The notes: generated from the letters alone by a model not told the origin. A DNA stretch of 64,000 nt from Clostridia bacterium (GCA_017514685.1 JAFWJN010000004.1:1-64000), one strand, 5' to 3'. Counted from the first letter of the stretch, positions 41,794-51,789 are shown. A program made the numbers and translations.

Positions 41794-42978
41794 ATGATGA
41801 AACGATCGATATGGTGTCTTCTGATTGCTGTTCTTCTCTTTGCAGGCTGCGCAGCCCCTGCGGAGAAGATTGCGCTTTTATCTGAGCATGAGGGAGGTAT
41901 TGTTCCCATCAATGACAAAGCAGTTGCCGATTATCTGGAACTTCCCTTTGAGAACAGCCTATCTTTTCTGAAGGAGAACGCTTATCAGAAAACAGGCGAA
42001 GCTCATGATTCCCAGAATGTCATCCTTTCCTGGGAGGGCGGAGATGCGCCATATACGATTTCGATCTCTGAACATCCGGATCTCACGGATGCCCAGGTAT
42101 GGACCTCCTCCCGGAAAAACCTTCAGACAGGGATCTTTTATCCGGAAGCGGTCTATTATTGGCAGGTAACGGATGCGAACGGCAATTCTTCGGAGATCGG
42201 TTCCTTCACGACAGGCGCCGGAAGAAGGCTGATCACTGTGAGGAAGACCGTGAAAGCCGACGGTGTGCAGAATGTCAGGGATGAGGGCGGGCTGAAAGCC
42301 ATGGACGGCAAGACGGTCCGTTATGGACTGCTGTATCGCGGAGGGCTTCTGGAGTTTCAGGGGTCGGTCTATTCCCATAATGTCATCGACGAATACGGAC
42401 TGGACGCCATGAACCGTCTCGGCATCCGTACCGAGCTGGATCTGCGCAATGAAACCGACTGCGGAGGACAGACGGCTTCTCCACTGAATGAATGCATGTA
42501 TGTCCGTTATCCATTCACGGGATACACTTCCATCTTTCCTTCTTCCGCTTATACAGATTCCCGATTTGAAGACACGCAGTCCACGGAATCTTTTCATGAG
42601 ATTTTCTCATTGCTTGCCGACCCGGCTTCTTATCCGGTCTATTTTCATTGCCTGATCGGACAGGACCGTACCGGAACTCTCGCTTACCTGATCCTCGGAT
42701 TGATTGGAGTGGAGTATGAGGACATCGTCCGGGATTATGAATTGACCGCGTTTTCCAGGGTCGGGTCCATGAACCGGGCGTCCTCGTTCAATTTCTCCGG
42801 AGAAACAACCGTAACGCAGGAGCAGGCGTTCACTGCACTCCACGAAACCATGATGAACTGCTACGGCACGGAAAGCGGACTGCTTTGCGACGCGGTTGCC
42901 AATTATCTGACGACCGAATGCCGGATCACGGAGGAGCAGATCTCATCCATCCGGGGGATTTTGCTGAAAAACGAATAA
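41794..42978 (+). CDS. Tyrosine-phosphatase-like lipoprotein
   Basis: A 394-residue secreted protein. The signal ends FAGC (about residue 19). A FnIII-like sandwich (about 65-145, TISISEHPDL..YYWQVTDANGN) precedes a Y_phosphatase3-type domain beginning NVRDEGGLKAMDGKTVRYGLLYRGG. The P-loop is HCLIGQDRTG (nucleophile Cys286, Arg292), and is complete. Extracellular enzymes of this kind can act on phosphotyrosine, phosphoinositides or phytate-like substrates. AGGAGGG precedes the start, and a LytTR-type box lies upstream. Confidence 0.87.
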   Translation: MMKRSIWCLLIAVLLFAGCAAPAEKIALLSEHEGGIVPINDKAVADYLELPFENSLSFLKENAYQKTGEAHDSQNVILSWEGGDAPYTISISEHPDLTDAQVWTSSRKNLQTGIFYPEAVYYWQVTDANGNSSEIGSFTTGAGRRLITVRKTVKADGVQNVRDEGGLKAMDGKTVRYGLLYRGGLLEFQGSVYSHNVIDEYGLDAMNRLGIRTELDLRNETDCGGQTASPLNECMYVRYPFTGYTSIFPSSAYTDSRFEDTQSTESFHEIFSLLADPASYPVYFHCLIGQDRTGTLAYLILGLIGVEYEDIVRDYELTAFSRVGSMNRASSFNFSGETTVTQEQAFTALHETMMNCYGTESGLLCDAVANYLTTECRITEEQISSIRGILLKNE

Positions 42979-43030
42979 GCGAACAGAAACTTACGGTAAA
43001 AGCAGGCAGGATGACTGCTTTTACTTTATC

Positions 43031-43098
43031 AAGGTTATGCGGTAAGAGAAGAAAGTTGTGCGGTTTTTGCTGTCCGATGTAAAACGCATGTTTATAAT
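43031..43098 (+). promoter_or_regulatory. LytTR-type direct repeat and promoter, GH78 gene
   Basis: AAGGTTATGCGGT (43031-43043) and AAAGTTGTGCGGT (43052-43064) repeat with a 21-bp period. A weak -35 (CTGTCC, 43070-43075) and TATAAT (43093-43098), 17 bp apart, follow. The poor -35 suggests the promoter needs an activator. Confidence 0.85.
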
Positions 43099-43132
43099 CT
43101 ATCCTGAAAACATGTCATGAGGTATTCTTTTT

Positions 43133-45499
43133 ATGAAATCAGTATTTATGCGTCTAATCACGTTGCTTCTTACTGCGGTTTTCGTGTTCAGCGCAGCTGC
43201 CTGCACCGGCGCACAGCCTGCTGTACAGCCGGAACCGAGCTCCGATATCCAGGGAGAGGAAGTACAGGCAGAGGCGGTTCCGGAAAACGGTCAGCCGGAT
43301 AAAAGCGCCTACCCGCATGTCGATGCGATCGAATCGTATAAGAAAACAGACTGGAAGGCAAACTGGATCTGGACGTCAGGCTGCATGGATGACACCTACA
43401 CAGCTTTCCGGAAAACTTTCACGCTGGAGGAAGCGCCCGGGGAAGCAACCGCGTATATTTCAGCGGTCGACAAGTATGTCCTCTGGGTAAACGGGGAGTT
43501 GCTTGTTTTGGACGGTTCCCTGAAACGGGGAGCGACGCCGGTAGACAGCTATTATGACACGGTTTCGATTCCGAACCTGGTACAGGGAGAGAATACGATC
43601 GCGCTTCTGGTCGCTTTCAACGGCAGAAGCGGAGACGGTTCTATTGTACCTGTGATAGTGAACCAGGAAGGGGATGAATTCAACCAGGCGGGTCTTCTAT
43701 TCGAACTCCATGCCGGTGATACGGTCATTTCTTCCGGCTCTGACTGGAAGGCAATCCGTCATGCGGCGTATAAGAACCGCGTTACGGGCGGTAAAGAGTA
43801 TCCTCGGTATGATCAGTCGTCGATGCTGGCAGAACGCAATGTCTACTATCTGGCGGCGGATGATATCGGACCGTTCTATACGACGGAGTATGACGATACC
43901 GCGTGGGAGAATGCCGTGCTTGTCGCAAAACCGGGAGATCTTCCGTTCGGTGATCTGTATGATGCAATGATCAAAACACCGAAGTTTGGGGAACTCACTG
44001 ACTTTTTGAATTCAGCCGATTATACCGGAAAACCGCTGAATGAGGATACCACGATCGAGCTGAAACTGCCGGGCAACATACAGTTCACCTGGGAGATTGA
44101 GCTGGAAGCCGAGCAGGGCAAACATCTGACGTTCTATACAAACACATATACCGACCGGCAGGGAATGGCCAACTTCAAAGATACTTATGTAACAGGTGAC
44201 GGTTCACAGAAATATGAGAATTACCCCTGGCGGAGCGGTTCTGTTCTGTACATCGAAGCACCGGCCGGCATCACATTCACAAAACTTACTTATCGGCCCA
44301 GTGGATTCAACGGAGAATGGGCAGGGGCATTTCTTTCCTCGGACGAAGCGCTCAATCAGCTTTGGCAGGAGAGCCTGAATACGATCGCGATCTGCATGCG
44401 TGATACATTCATGGACTGCCCGGAACGCGAGCGCGGGCCATACATGGGTGACGCAACAAACCAGATCGACGCCCTTCTGTACAGTTATGACGGGGAAGGA
44501 CTTCAGATGGTGAAAAAAGCGATATTGGCGTGCGCTGCATGGACGGACCAGTCCGGAGCGATTCCGAGCCGTGCGCCGTCCGTCAAGCCACAGGAGATTC
44601 CGAACCAGAGTTTGGCCTTTGGTTCCTCCGTTTACCGTTACTGGATGTATTCTGGTGACAGAGAAACCGTTGAAGCATATTACCGTGTTTTCGTTGAATA
44701 TCTGAAGCTTTTTGAAATGGAAAACGGACTGCCAAAGTACCGGGCTGGTTCGTGGTCATGGAATGACTGGGGCAGCAAGATTGATGCAAATCTTCTGCAG
44801 GCGTGTTTCTATTATTACGCTCTGCGCCTGACACAGCAGCTGGCGGATGATCTGCAGATCACAGATGACAACGCATTTCTCTCTGAGAGGATGCAGTCGA
44901 TTCAAAGCAAATGGAGAGAAGCATATGAGACGGAAGAAGGATTCAAATCCCCGGAGTCCAAGACTGTTGATGACCGCGCAAACGCGATGATCGCTCTTTC
45001 CGGTCTTGCTGAAGAAGCGGATTATGAGAAAATCGCCGGGATCATGGCTTCGACCTATGAAGCAAGCCCGTTCACGGAAAAATATGTGCTGGAAGCGCTT
45101 TGTGAAATGGGACGGACCGATCTTGCGGTTCAGAGAATCAAGGACCGGTACGCTCCGATGCTGACGGACGAATGGGATACGCTCTGGGAGCAGTACAATG
45201 ATGAGACCGGAACCTATAATCACGGCTGGACGGCGGCACCGCTGTATATTCTGTCGAAGTATGTCGCGGGAATCCGCCCGACGGAAGCGGGATGGGCATC
45301 CTATGAGATTGTTCCGAGTGATTTGATTGAGTCTTACTCCTGCTCCGCCTGGACGCCGAAAGGAATCATCAAGGTCGAGAAAAACGGGAATAACGTGTCC
45401 GTTACAGCAATTGACGGAAACGGCACGGTCATTCTTCCGGACGGGCAGACTGTTTCAATTGCTGCTGCAGGAACCTATACCTATACGATCGGACAGTAA
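43133..45499 (+). CDS. GH78 alpha-L-rhamnosidase-like lipoprotein
   Basis: A 788-residue surface enzyme. A signal ending AAAC (residue 24) is followed by a lectin-like beta sandwich (ANWIWTSGCMDDTYTAFRKTFTL, about 78-190), further beta domains, and the (alpha/alpha)6 barrel of family 78. DCPERERGPYMGDA (about 427-440) is the GH78 acid motif and GSWSWNDWG lies in the active-site rim. It should remove terminal alpha-L-rhamnose, for example from plant glycosides or pectin. Preceded by a LytTR-type box. Confidence 0.85.
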   Translation: MKSVFMRLITLLLTAVFVFSAAACTGAQPAVQPEPSSDIQGEEVQAEAVPENGQPDKSAYPHVDAIESYKKTDWKANWIWTSGCMDDTYTAFRKTFTLEEAPGEATAYISAVDKYVLWVNGELLVLDGSLKRGATPVDSYYDTVSIPNLVQGENTIALLVAFNGRSGDGSIVPVIVNQEGDEFNQAGLLFELHAGDTVISSGSDWKAIRHAAYKNRVTGGKEYPRYDQSSMLAERNVYYLAADDIGPFYTTEYDDTAWENAVLVAKPGDLPFGDLYDAMIKTPKFGELTDFLNSADYTGKPLNEDTTIELKLPGNIQFTWEIELEAEQGKHLTFYTNTYTDRQGMANFKDTYVTGDGSQKYENYPWRSGSVLYIEAPAGITFTKLTYRPSGFNGEWAGAFLSSDEALNQLWQESLNTIAICMRDTFMDCPERERGPYMGDATNQIDALLYSYDGEGLQMVKKAILACAAWTDQSGAIPSRAPSVKPQEIPNQSLAFGSSVYRYWMYSGDRETVEAYYRVFVEYLKLFEMENGLPKYRAGSWSWNDWGSKIDANLLQACFYYYALRLTQQLADDLQITDDNAFLSERMQSIQSKWREAYETEEGFKSPESKTVDDRANAMIALSGLAEEADYEKIAGIMASTYEASPFTEKYVLEALCEMGRTDLAVQRIKDRYAPMLTDEWDTLWEQYNDETGTYNHGWTAAPLYILSKYVAGIRPTEAGWASYEIVPSDLIESYSCSAWTPKGIIKVEKNGNNVSVTAIDGNGTVILPDGQTVSIAAAGTYTYTIGQ

Positions 45500-45530
45500 A
45501 CCGCAAGGTTGATTAGTAAACTCCAGATAG

Positions 45531-45569
45531 AAAAAGGACTGTTCCAAACATGAGTTTGAGAACAGTCCT
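45531..45569. terminator. Bidirectional terminator
   Basis: AGGACTGTTC / GAACAGTCCT (45535-45544, 45560-45569), A5 on the left side and TGATTTTT beyond on the right, between GH78 and the convergent kinase gene. Confidence 0.8.
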
Positions 45570-45586
45570 GCCTGATTTTTGGAGTA

Positions 45587-46945
45587 TTACGGCTGCTTGG
45601 GAAAACGGACTTCCAGAAAGAACATGTTATCTACGGTCTTCAATGACAGAATTCCGCCGTATTGTTCGATAATGTAGCGGATGCTCCGGACACCGAAGCC
45701 GTGCCGTCCGCTGTCCTGCTTCCGGGTGGTGGGAATTCCGTCCCGGAAGGTGAGTTCGCCGACATAGTAGTTGGATTCCTCGATGACCGGACAGCCGTCC
45801 TGTTCCCGGCAGACGAGAGAGATGACTTTCAGATCGGGGTCAGAAATATAGTGAAGAGCTTCGACCGCGTTATCGATGATGTTGCCGAGCAGGGAATAGG
45901 TTTGCGCGGCGGTCAGGAACGTGAACGGTTTCCCGTCCGCCATGCAGGAAAACCGGATTCCGTTCTTTTCGCAGAGGATGGCTTTTTCGCTGAGTACGAC
46001 ATCCATGACATCGTTACCGGTATTGATGTTTGCGTCATAGAAGCGGATCGCCTCCCGGAGAGCATCCGTTTCGCTTTCCGTCAGTTTCCCTTCCAGTTTG
46101 TCAATCATATGTTTGAGATCATGACAGCGCATGTTGACAGCGTCCATATTGGCCTTGACGCTTTCAAACTGCGTTTTTTCCTGCTTCATCAGCTGGTTCA
46201 GGATGTTGATCTGCCGCTCTTTTTCACTGCCGGTCAGAAGACCCGCGCAGATGATCAGAACAACAATACCGAAGACAATGGAAAAGATTTTGACAACGAC
46301 GGTCAGCGCTGCGCTTTCACCCTCATAGACCCGGGCAATACATACCAGAACTGTGACGATCGCTACAGTGATCAGGGATACAAACAGGATGTTCCTCCTG
46401 ACCCGCTTGTCTTCCGCAAGGCGATCTTTCGGACGGAAAGCCAGCGCCAGAAGAACATAAATACCGACTCTGACCGCAAAGAAGAGAACCCATTCCCACT
46501 CTTCAATTGGACTGCTTCCGGAATGAACCAGAGAAAGTGTTTCACGGTCATTGATCCCGTTGAGATTCTGAAGAAGGGGATAAAACTTGTTGCCGACCTG
46601 GTATGCGGCAAGACCGGATGAAAAGGCAAGAAGCAGCTCTTCCAGACGCCCTTTCCAGCAGACAACCAGAAACAGAAGATTCAGAAGGTCGATCAGAAGA
46701 TAGCACGTTACTCGTACAAAAAGCGACGGCACTTCCGTATTGAGAATCGCCAGCAGATAGGCGATTATGATACAGGCGGGCAGCATCATAAGGATGCGGA
46801 TGACAAATCCGTAACGCTTTTTCAACTGGTTGCAGAACAGGGAGATTGCGAGCTGCGTTTCAAGAAAGGTTAAACCAAGGGCAAAGCCCTCGAAAATATA
46901 GGTTCCGAGAAGAGACTGTATGGAACTGATGATTAAATTAATCAT
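45587..46945 (-). CDS. GHKL sensor histidine kinase (AgrC/HPK10-type), system 1
   Basis: A 452-residue membrane kinase. About six or seven N-terminal helices (1-225) form the sensor, as in AgrC and ComD. RCHDLKHMI near 274 is the phosphoacceptor His box. The ATPase domain has the N box YSLLGNIIDNAVEAL and the G box RHGFGVRSIRYIIEQYGG. It overlaps the regulator gene by 8 bp. The start at 46945 sits in the regulator's stop region. The inducer is unknown; no agrB/agrD pheromone gene is nearby. Confidence 0.9.
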   Translation of the reverse strand: MINLIISSIQSLLGTYIFEGFALGLTFLETQLAISLFCNQLKKRYGFVIRILMMLPACIIIAYLLAILNTEVPSLFVRVTCYLLIDLLNLLFLVVCWKGRLEELLLAFSSGLAAYQVGNKFYPLLQNLNGINDRETLSLVHSGSSPIEEWEWVLFFAVRVGIYVLLALAFRPKDRLAEDKRVRRNILFVSLITVAIVTVLVCIARVYEGESAALTVVVKIFSIVFGIVVLIICAGLLTGSEKERQINILNQLMKQEKTQFESVKANMDAVNMRCHDLKHMIDKLEGKLTESETDALREAIRFYDANINTGNDVMDVVLSEKAILCEKNGIRFSCMADGKPFTFLTAAQTYSLLGNIIDNAVEALHYISDPDLKVISLVCREQDGCPVIEESNYYVGELTFRDGIPTTRKQDSGRHGFGVRSIRYIIEQYGGILSLKTVDNMFFLEVRFPKQP

Positions 46946-47651
46946 AACGCCTGCTTCCCGCATACTGCGCAAAAGCATCGGTAAAAGACTTCTTACGCGG
47001 ATGACTGATCGGCAGTTCTTCTCTCGCCACGCGGACCATCAGACCGTCAATTTTCTCAACAAAAGCCAGATTGACAAGAAGATAATTGTTGCAGCGCGCA
47101 AAGAACTCTTTCGGGAGAGCGTCTTCCACGGCTTTCATTGTCTGATATTGCTGATAAGTATTGGAATCGGTGTGATAAACACAATGATGACCGCGCACCT
47201 CAACGTAGCGGATCCGGTCTGCGGGAAGACGCACAAAACCGCCGTCAGTGCGCAGAAGGATATCATCGTTCTTGGATTGGGGAAGCTTGGAAAGCGCACG
47301 GGTGAATTTTAAAGAGAATTCCGGGTAGGAGAATGGCTTGACGATAAAATCGGAAGCTGCGACATCATAGCCTTTTACCGCATACTGTCGCATGCTGGTG
47401 ACGAAAATCAGCATTACCTTGTCGTCCTTTTCACGCAGGAGATGACTCGCGTCCATGCCGTTCATCATGGGCATCATGATGTCCATATATACAATATCAA
47501 AGGATGCTTTATACTGCTCCAGAAAAGTGATGACGTTCGAATAAACCGTCACCTGCGTGCCGGTTCCGTGTTCTTCTGAATATCGACGGATACAGGATTC
47601 CAGATGGTCCGCCTGCTCCTTCTCATCCTCGACAATTGCAATCCTTATCAT
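46938..47651 (-). CDS. LytTR-family response regulator, system 1
   Basis: A 237-residue regulator. The receiver domain has IVEDE acidic pocket and phosphoacceptor Asp57 (IVYMDIMMP); the C-terminal LytTR DNA-binding domain has IRYVEVRGHHCVYHTD and FARCNNYLLVNLAFVEKI. It should bind 21-bp-spaced direct repeats and activate transcription. Its promoter lies next to the direct repeats at 47710, and the target genes surround it. Confidence 0.93.
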   Translation of the reverse strand: MIRIAIVEDEKEQADHLESCIRRYSEEHGTGTQVTVYSNVITFLEQYKASFDIVYMDIMMPMMNGMDASHLLREKDDKVMLIFVTSMRQYAVKGYDVAASDFIVKPFSYPEFSLKFTRALSKLPQSKNDDILLRTDGGFVRLPADRIRYVEVRGHHCVYHTDSNTYQQYQTMKAVEDALPKEFFARCNNYLLVNLAFVEKIDGLMVRVAREELPISHPRKKSFTDAFAQYAGSRRYD

Positions 47652-47672
47652 CCGATTTCTCCTCTTTCGGTC

Positions 47673-47701
47673 ATGATATCATTCAGTAAAAGAAATGTCA
47701 A
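47673..47701 (-). promoter_or_regulatory. Promoter of kinase/regulator operon 1
   Basis: On the minus strand TTGACA (47696-47701) and TATCAT (47673-47678) are 17 bp apart. The -35 is only 9 bp from the divergent LytTR box, so autoregulation is possible. Confidence 0.8.
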
Positions 47702-47709
47702 GAAAACCG

Positions 47710-47778
47710 CAAGATTACGCTGTATAAGAGCAAGGTTACGTGGTACTTATTGAATGAAAGAAACTGTTAGGGTATAAA
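47710..47778 (+). promoter_or_regulatory. LytTR-type direct repeat and promoter, lipoprotein-GH3 operon
   Basis: CAAGATTACGCTGTAT (47710-47725) and CAAGGTTACGTGGTAC (47731-47746) repeat with a 21-bp period. TTGAAT (47750-47755) and TATAAA (47773-47778), 17 bp apart, follow. The predicted transcript start rules out the ATG at 47783 and supports the one at 47828. Confidence 0.88.
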
Positions 47779-47827
47779 GAAAATGCTAAAGGGAAAAATC
47801 CCGAAAAAAGCACAGGAGGGTAAGAAA

Positions 47828-48469
47828 ATGAAAAAGAAGTTTATGCTGGTATTGGCGGCTGTCATGGTTGCAATCATGATCTTAGCATGTGCAGGCGCAG
47901 GAAACGCATCGAAGGGTGAATCCAAGATCAAGGGCGTTTACCTTTCCCCTGCAAAAGCGGACTACAACAATATGCGTCCGACCTACAATTTCTATCTTTA
48001 CAACTTCGCACAGAGCGAAGTTACTCTGTATGAGAACGGCACTTACATGGTTATCGTAACCGATTCCACGTTCTCTGCTGTTGAACTGGCTGAAAGCACC
48101 AACGATCATACTGAGAACGAGCGTACCAACCAGATCACGAAGTTCTTCGGCACCTATACCGCTGTTGCGAACGAGTTGGACGATGATCTGACCGATGTTA
48201 CCTTCGCAAAGCCGACCCGCATTGTCAAGAGCTTCGACCAGAGCTACTGGCTTGATACCGACAACTGGACCGAGAAGATGGGCAAAGCGACCGCAGAGAA
48301 AGAGTATGACGGAACCACCGGCGAAGTCATCGGCGAAGGCACTCCCAAGACTGCTGCAGACTATCTGGCTGCAAACGCGTTTGACGAAGTTACTCTCTCC
48401 GTCAATGAGAAAACAGCATCCCTTGATTTCTACACCTTTGGTGTGAAGACCGGTTTCTCCCAGAACTAA
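47828..48469 (+). CDS. Lipoprotein of unknown function, first gene of GH3 operon
   Basis: A 213-residue protein. The signal ends ILAC (residue 20). The mature part contains KGVYLSPAKADYNNMRPTYNFYLYNFAQSEVTLYENGTYMV, a strand-rich region like the first domain of the lipoprotein at 51807. It is not a recognised solute-binding or enzyme family. AGGAGGG precedes the ATG at 47828. It lies 16 bp upstream of the anchored GH3 gene, so it may bind the same substrate or hold the enzyme at the surface. Confidence 0.75.
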   Translation: MKKKFMLVLAAVMVAIMILACAGAGNASKGESKIKGVYLSPAKADYNNMRPTYNFYLYNFAQSEVTLYENGTYMVIVTDSTFSAVELAESTNDHTENERTNQITKFFGTYTAVANELDDDLTDVTFAKPTRIVKSFDQSYWLDTDNWTEKMGKATAEKEYDGTTGEVIGEGTPKTAADYLAANAFDEVTLSVNEKTASLDFYTFGVKTGFSQN

Positions 48470-48485
48470 TTGGTAGGGTGGAATT

Positions 48486-51362
48486 ATGATGAAACAGTCC
48501 AATCTTTGGCGGGGACTGTGCTGCTTCTTTGCACTGCTTCTCTGCCTTACAAGCTTCGGGGCGGGGTTGGCGTTCCATCGTGAGGGCGACGTCAACCTGT
48601 ACCTCGGCACATTGCCGCCGGTTCAGGCAGCAACCGAGGATACGACTTATTTCGGTTCCGCGTACGCCTCCAAGGACGAAATGCGTGCTGCTCTGAAGGA
48701 TTATCTGATCCGGGACCAGATCGAAGGCAGCGTGCTGCTCCGCAATGAAAACAGCGCTTTGCCGATCGATCCGGCAGCTTCTGTTACACTGTTCGGCTTT
48801 GCCGCAGCGAATCCCGTCTATCACGGCGGTTCCGGCGGTCCTTCCAATACGGGCATCAACCTGTATGACGCTCTGAAGGAAGAAGGCATCAAGGTCAACG
48901 AGACCGTTTACAACGCGATCACCGCCGCCGGCGGAAACCGGACCAAAACCGGTCTGATCGGCGAGATCTCAGCATCCGCATATGCGGGCACTGAGAGCAG
49001 CTTCGCGCAGTACAAGGATGCGGCGATCTATGTCATGTCCCGTTACGGCGGAGAAGAGGGCGACCTCAACCACGGTCTGCAGGGCGAATGGCAGGAAGGT
49101 CCCGCAGGGGTTCCCGAGCTGGCGCTTCACCAGGAAGAGATCGACACTCTGAACCTGATCAAGAATGCGGGATTCGGAAAGATCATCGTCGTGCTGAACT
49201 CCGGCTACGCGATGGAACTTGATGCACTGAAAGACTACGGCGTGGACGCGATCCTCTGGGTCGGCTATACCGGAAACTACGGCTTCACGGCAGTGGCAAA
49301 GATGATCAAAGGCGAAGCGGATCCTTCCGGACGCAACGTCATCACCTATGCAGCAAATTCCCTTTCTTCTGCGGCGATGCAGAATGCCGGTGACTTCACG
49401 TTCACGAATCTGACCGGTCTCTACAAGAACAAGTACCTGGTGTATGCCGAAGGCATCTATCAGGGCTATAAGTACTATGAGACCCGTTACCAGGACCAGG
49501 TTCTCGGCGTCAACAACGCGAATTCTTCGAAGGGTGTTTACGCTTCCAAGGACGGCGCGTGGAACTATGCTGATGAAATGGTCTATACGTTCGGCGCAGG
49601 AAAGAGCTACGCTTCCTTCAAGCAGGAACTGGTCTCCGTGAACTGGGACAAGACGGCGCATCAGGTAACGGCAGAAGTCAAGGTCACCAACGAAGGCGGC
49701 TTTGACGGAAAGAGCAAGGATGTCGTACAGCTGTATGTTCAGCTTCCGTGGGAAGCGGGCCAGGCGGAAAAGAGCGCGATCCAGCTCGTCGACTTTGAGA
49801 AGACGAAAGACCTGGCAAAAGGCGAGAGCGATACCGTTACGCTGAACTTCTCCGATTACATGTTTGCTACTTACGACAGCAATGCCGATAACGGTGCGGA
49901 TCCGGGCAAGAAAGGCAGCTATGTCTTTGACGCAGGCGATTATTACTTCGCGATCGGCAATGACGCGCATGACGCATTGAACAATGTGCTGGCAGCAAGA
50001 GGCGTGACCGGCATGTTCGATGCGGAAGGCAATGAAGTTGCGGGCGATGCAGGCAAAGTCTATAAAGACACGCTTGCGGAACTTGACAACAAGACCTGGG
50101 CGGTTTCCCCGTACACGGGCGAAGTGGTCTATAACCACTTTGAAGACCGCGACCTGAACTACTTCATCCCGGGAACTGTCACGTACATGACCCGCGGTGA
50201 CTGGAATACGTTCCCCGAACCGGTCCTGAACATCGAAGCGACCGCTGAGATCAAGGATCTGATGGAGAACTTCCAGTATAAGAAACCTGCTGACGCGCCG
50301 GATATCTCGGTTTACAAGTTCAAGCAGGATAACGGCATCTCGTTCATCGAGATGAAGGACGTCGAATTCGACGACCCGCAGTGGGAGACCTTTATCGACC
50401 AGCTGACCGTCGGCGAGCTTTCTCAGATCGTCGGCGACAAGATGGCGCTTGACGCGATCGAATCGATCGACTTCCCGGCTTACGCGGGCGGTGACGGTCC
50501 TGACGGCTATCAGGCAGGCGGCGTTCTGTTTGATGCGGAGATGGTCTGCGCATCCACTTTCAATAAAGAACAGATTGAAAAGCGTGGAACCTTCTTCGGT
50601 GAGGAGAGCTTCTGGCTCGGCTTCCGCCACACTTATGCACCGGGCGGAAACCTCCACCGCACACCGTATTCCGGACGTAGCTTCGAATATTATTCGGAAG
50701 ATCCGGTCATGTCTTATATCTGCGGTGAACTGCAGAATACGGCAATGGCAAAGATGGGTCTCGCGGGCATGTTCAAGCACTTCTGCGGTAACGATCAGGA
50801 AACGAACCGTCACGGCGTTGCGACATTCATGACGGAACAGACCTATCGTGAAGGCCCGCTGAAAGGTTTCGAAGGCGGCTTGTCTAAAGGTCATTCCCTC
50901 GGTACAATGACGGCATACAACCGTATCGGCTGCATCCCGACTGCGTCCGACTATGAGACGATGACAACGGTACTACGTGGTGAATGGGGATTCACGGGCA
51001 TCAACATGACCGACAGCTCCAAGGACTCCGCTTCCTACATGGGAACCGCAGATGCGCTTCGTGCAGGAACGAACCAGTTCAACAATGACCCGGGTCGTGT
51101 GCCGGAAGCGAATGCGCTCCTCGTCAAGGAAAAAGACGGATTCATCTGGGGTAAGCTCCGTGAAGTCGCACATTATTATCTCTATTCCATGAGCCGTTCG
51201 AACCTCATCAACGGTCTTGCCAAGGAGGTTCCGATCACGAACTACACACCATGGTGGCAGCCTGCGCTGATTGCACTGAACATCGGGGTTGGCGTTCTGA
51301 CACTCGGATGTCTGGCGATGTTCCTGTTCACACTGCTCAAAGGCAAGAAGGAGGGCAAGTAA
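48486..51362 (+). CDS. Membrane-anchored domain-swapped GH3 enzyme A
   Basis: A 958-residue extracellular protein anchored at both ends: an N-terminal hydrophobic segment (about 8-30) and a C-terminal helix (about 925-950) with a basic tail. Order: alpha/beta sandwich (EGSVLLRNENSALPID near 80), FnIII-like domain (VVQLYVQLPW near 415), then TIM barrel with FKHFCGNDQETNR near 762 and Asp nucleophile in INMTDSS at 843. Trp normally follows the nucleophile in GH3 but is Ser here. Codon use is strongly biased (GGC, ATC, GAC), implying high expression. The 4TM gene starts 1 bp after its stop. Confidence 0.88.
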   Translation: MMKQSNLWRGLCCFFALLLCLTSFGAGLAFHREGDVNLYLGTLPPVQAATEDTTYFGSAYASKDEMRAALKDYLIRDQIEGSVLLRNENSALPIDPAASVTLFGFAAANPVYHGGSGGPSNTGINLYDALKEEGIKVNETVYNAITAAGGNRTKTGLIGEISASAYAGTESSFAQYKDAAIYVMSRYGGEEGDLNHGLQGEWQEGPAGVPELALHQEEIDTLNLIKNAGFGKIIVVLNSGYAMELDALKDYGVDAILWVGYTGNYGFTAVAKMIKGEADPSGRNVITYAANSLSSAAMQNAGDFTFTNLTGLYKNKYLVYAEGIYQGYKYYETRYQDQVLGVNNANSSKGVYASKDGAWNYADEMVYTFGAGKSYASFKQELVSVNWDKTAHQVTAEVKVTNEGGFDGKSKDVVQLYVQLPWEAGQAEKSAIQLVDFEKTKDLAKGESDTVTLNFSDYMFATYDSNADNGADPGKKGSYVFDAGDYYFAIGNDAHDALNNVLAARGVTGMFDAEGNEVAGDAGKVYKDTLAELDNKTWAVSPYTGEVVYNHFEDRDLNYFIPGTVTYMTRGDWNTFPEPVLNIEATAEIKDLMENFQYKKPADAPDISVYKFKQDNGISFIEMKDVEFDDPQWETFIDQLTVGELSQIVGDKMALDAIESIDFPAYAGGDGPDGYQAGGVLFDAEMVCASTFNKEQIEKRGTFFGEESFWLGFRHTYAPGGNLHRTPYSGRSFEYYSEDPVMSYICGELQNTAMAKMGLAGMFKHFCGNDQETNRHGVATFMTEQTYREGPLKGFEGGLSKGHSLGTMTAYNRIGCIPTASDYETMTTVLRGEWGFTGINMTDSSKDSASYMGTADALRAGTNQFNNDPGRVPEANALLVKEKDGFIWGKLREVAHYYLYSMSRSNLINGLAKEVPITNYTPWWQPALIALNIGVGVLTLGCLAMFLFTLLKGKKEGK

Positions 51363-51363
51363 C

Positions 51364-51789
51364 ATGAAGCGGATTTTTGAAAACCGGAAACTCGGCTTTT
51401 GGATGACTATTGCCGCTGCATGTATTGCGCTTGGCGGTTCAGTCGCGTATCTGATTGCTTATTCACTGACGGCAGACCCGGTTACGGGTGAATGGGACAG
51501 AGTGTTCAAATGGACAGTCTTTCTGCTCATGCTTGGCGGCTCATTGATCTCAATCGGCGGTGAACTGCTGCGGCTGCGCTTCGTTCCGATTCTTTCGGTC
51601 GTAGCTTACGGCATTGCGCTCGCAATGCACGCGGTGGAAACCGCGTATCCGCTTGCGGACGTATTGACGAAGGTGCCTTTCTTCGGAGGAGACCCGAAAC
51701 TGGCAATTGCCTTCACTGTAATCTTTGCCATTGCGGCAGTCGTTCATACAGCGGCTGCGTTTATGGAGCATAACACTTTATCAAAATAA
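51364..51789 (+). CDS. Small four-helix membrane protein, GH3 partner A
   Basis: A 141-residue protein with four hydrophobic helices (about 12-33, 50-70, 73-92 and 113-133) and short loops. It starts 1 bp after the GH3 stop and ends 17 bp before a lipoprotein gene. A similar 144-residue gene follows GH3 enzyme C at 62850. I do not recognise a named family. A role in anchoring, assembling or exporting the GH3 protein is inferred from the repeated pairing. Confidence 0.7.
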   Translation: MKRIFENRKLGFWMTIAAACIALGGSVAYLIAYSLTADPVTGEWDRVFKWTVFLLMLGGSLISIGGELLRLRFVPILSVVAYGIALAMHAVETAYPLADVLTKVPFFGGDPKLAIAFTVIFAIAAVVHTAAAFMEHNTLSK

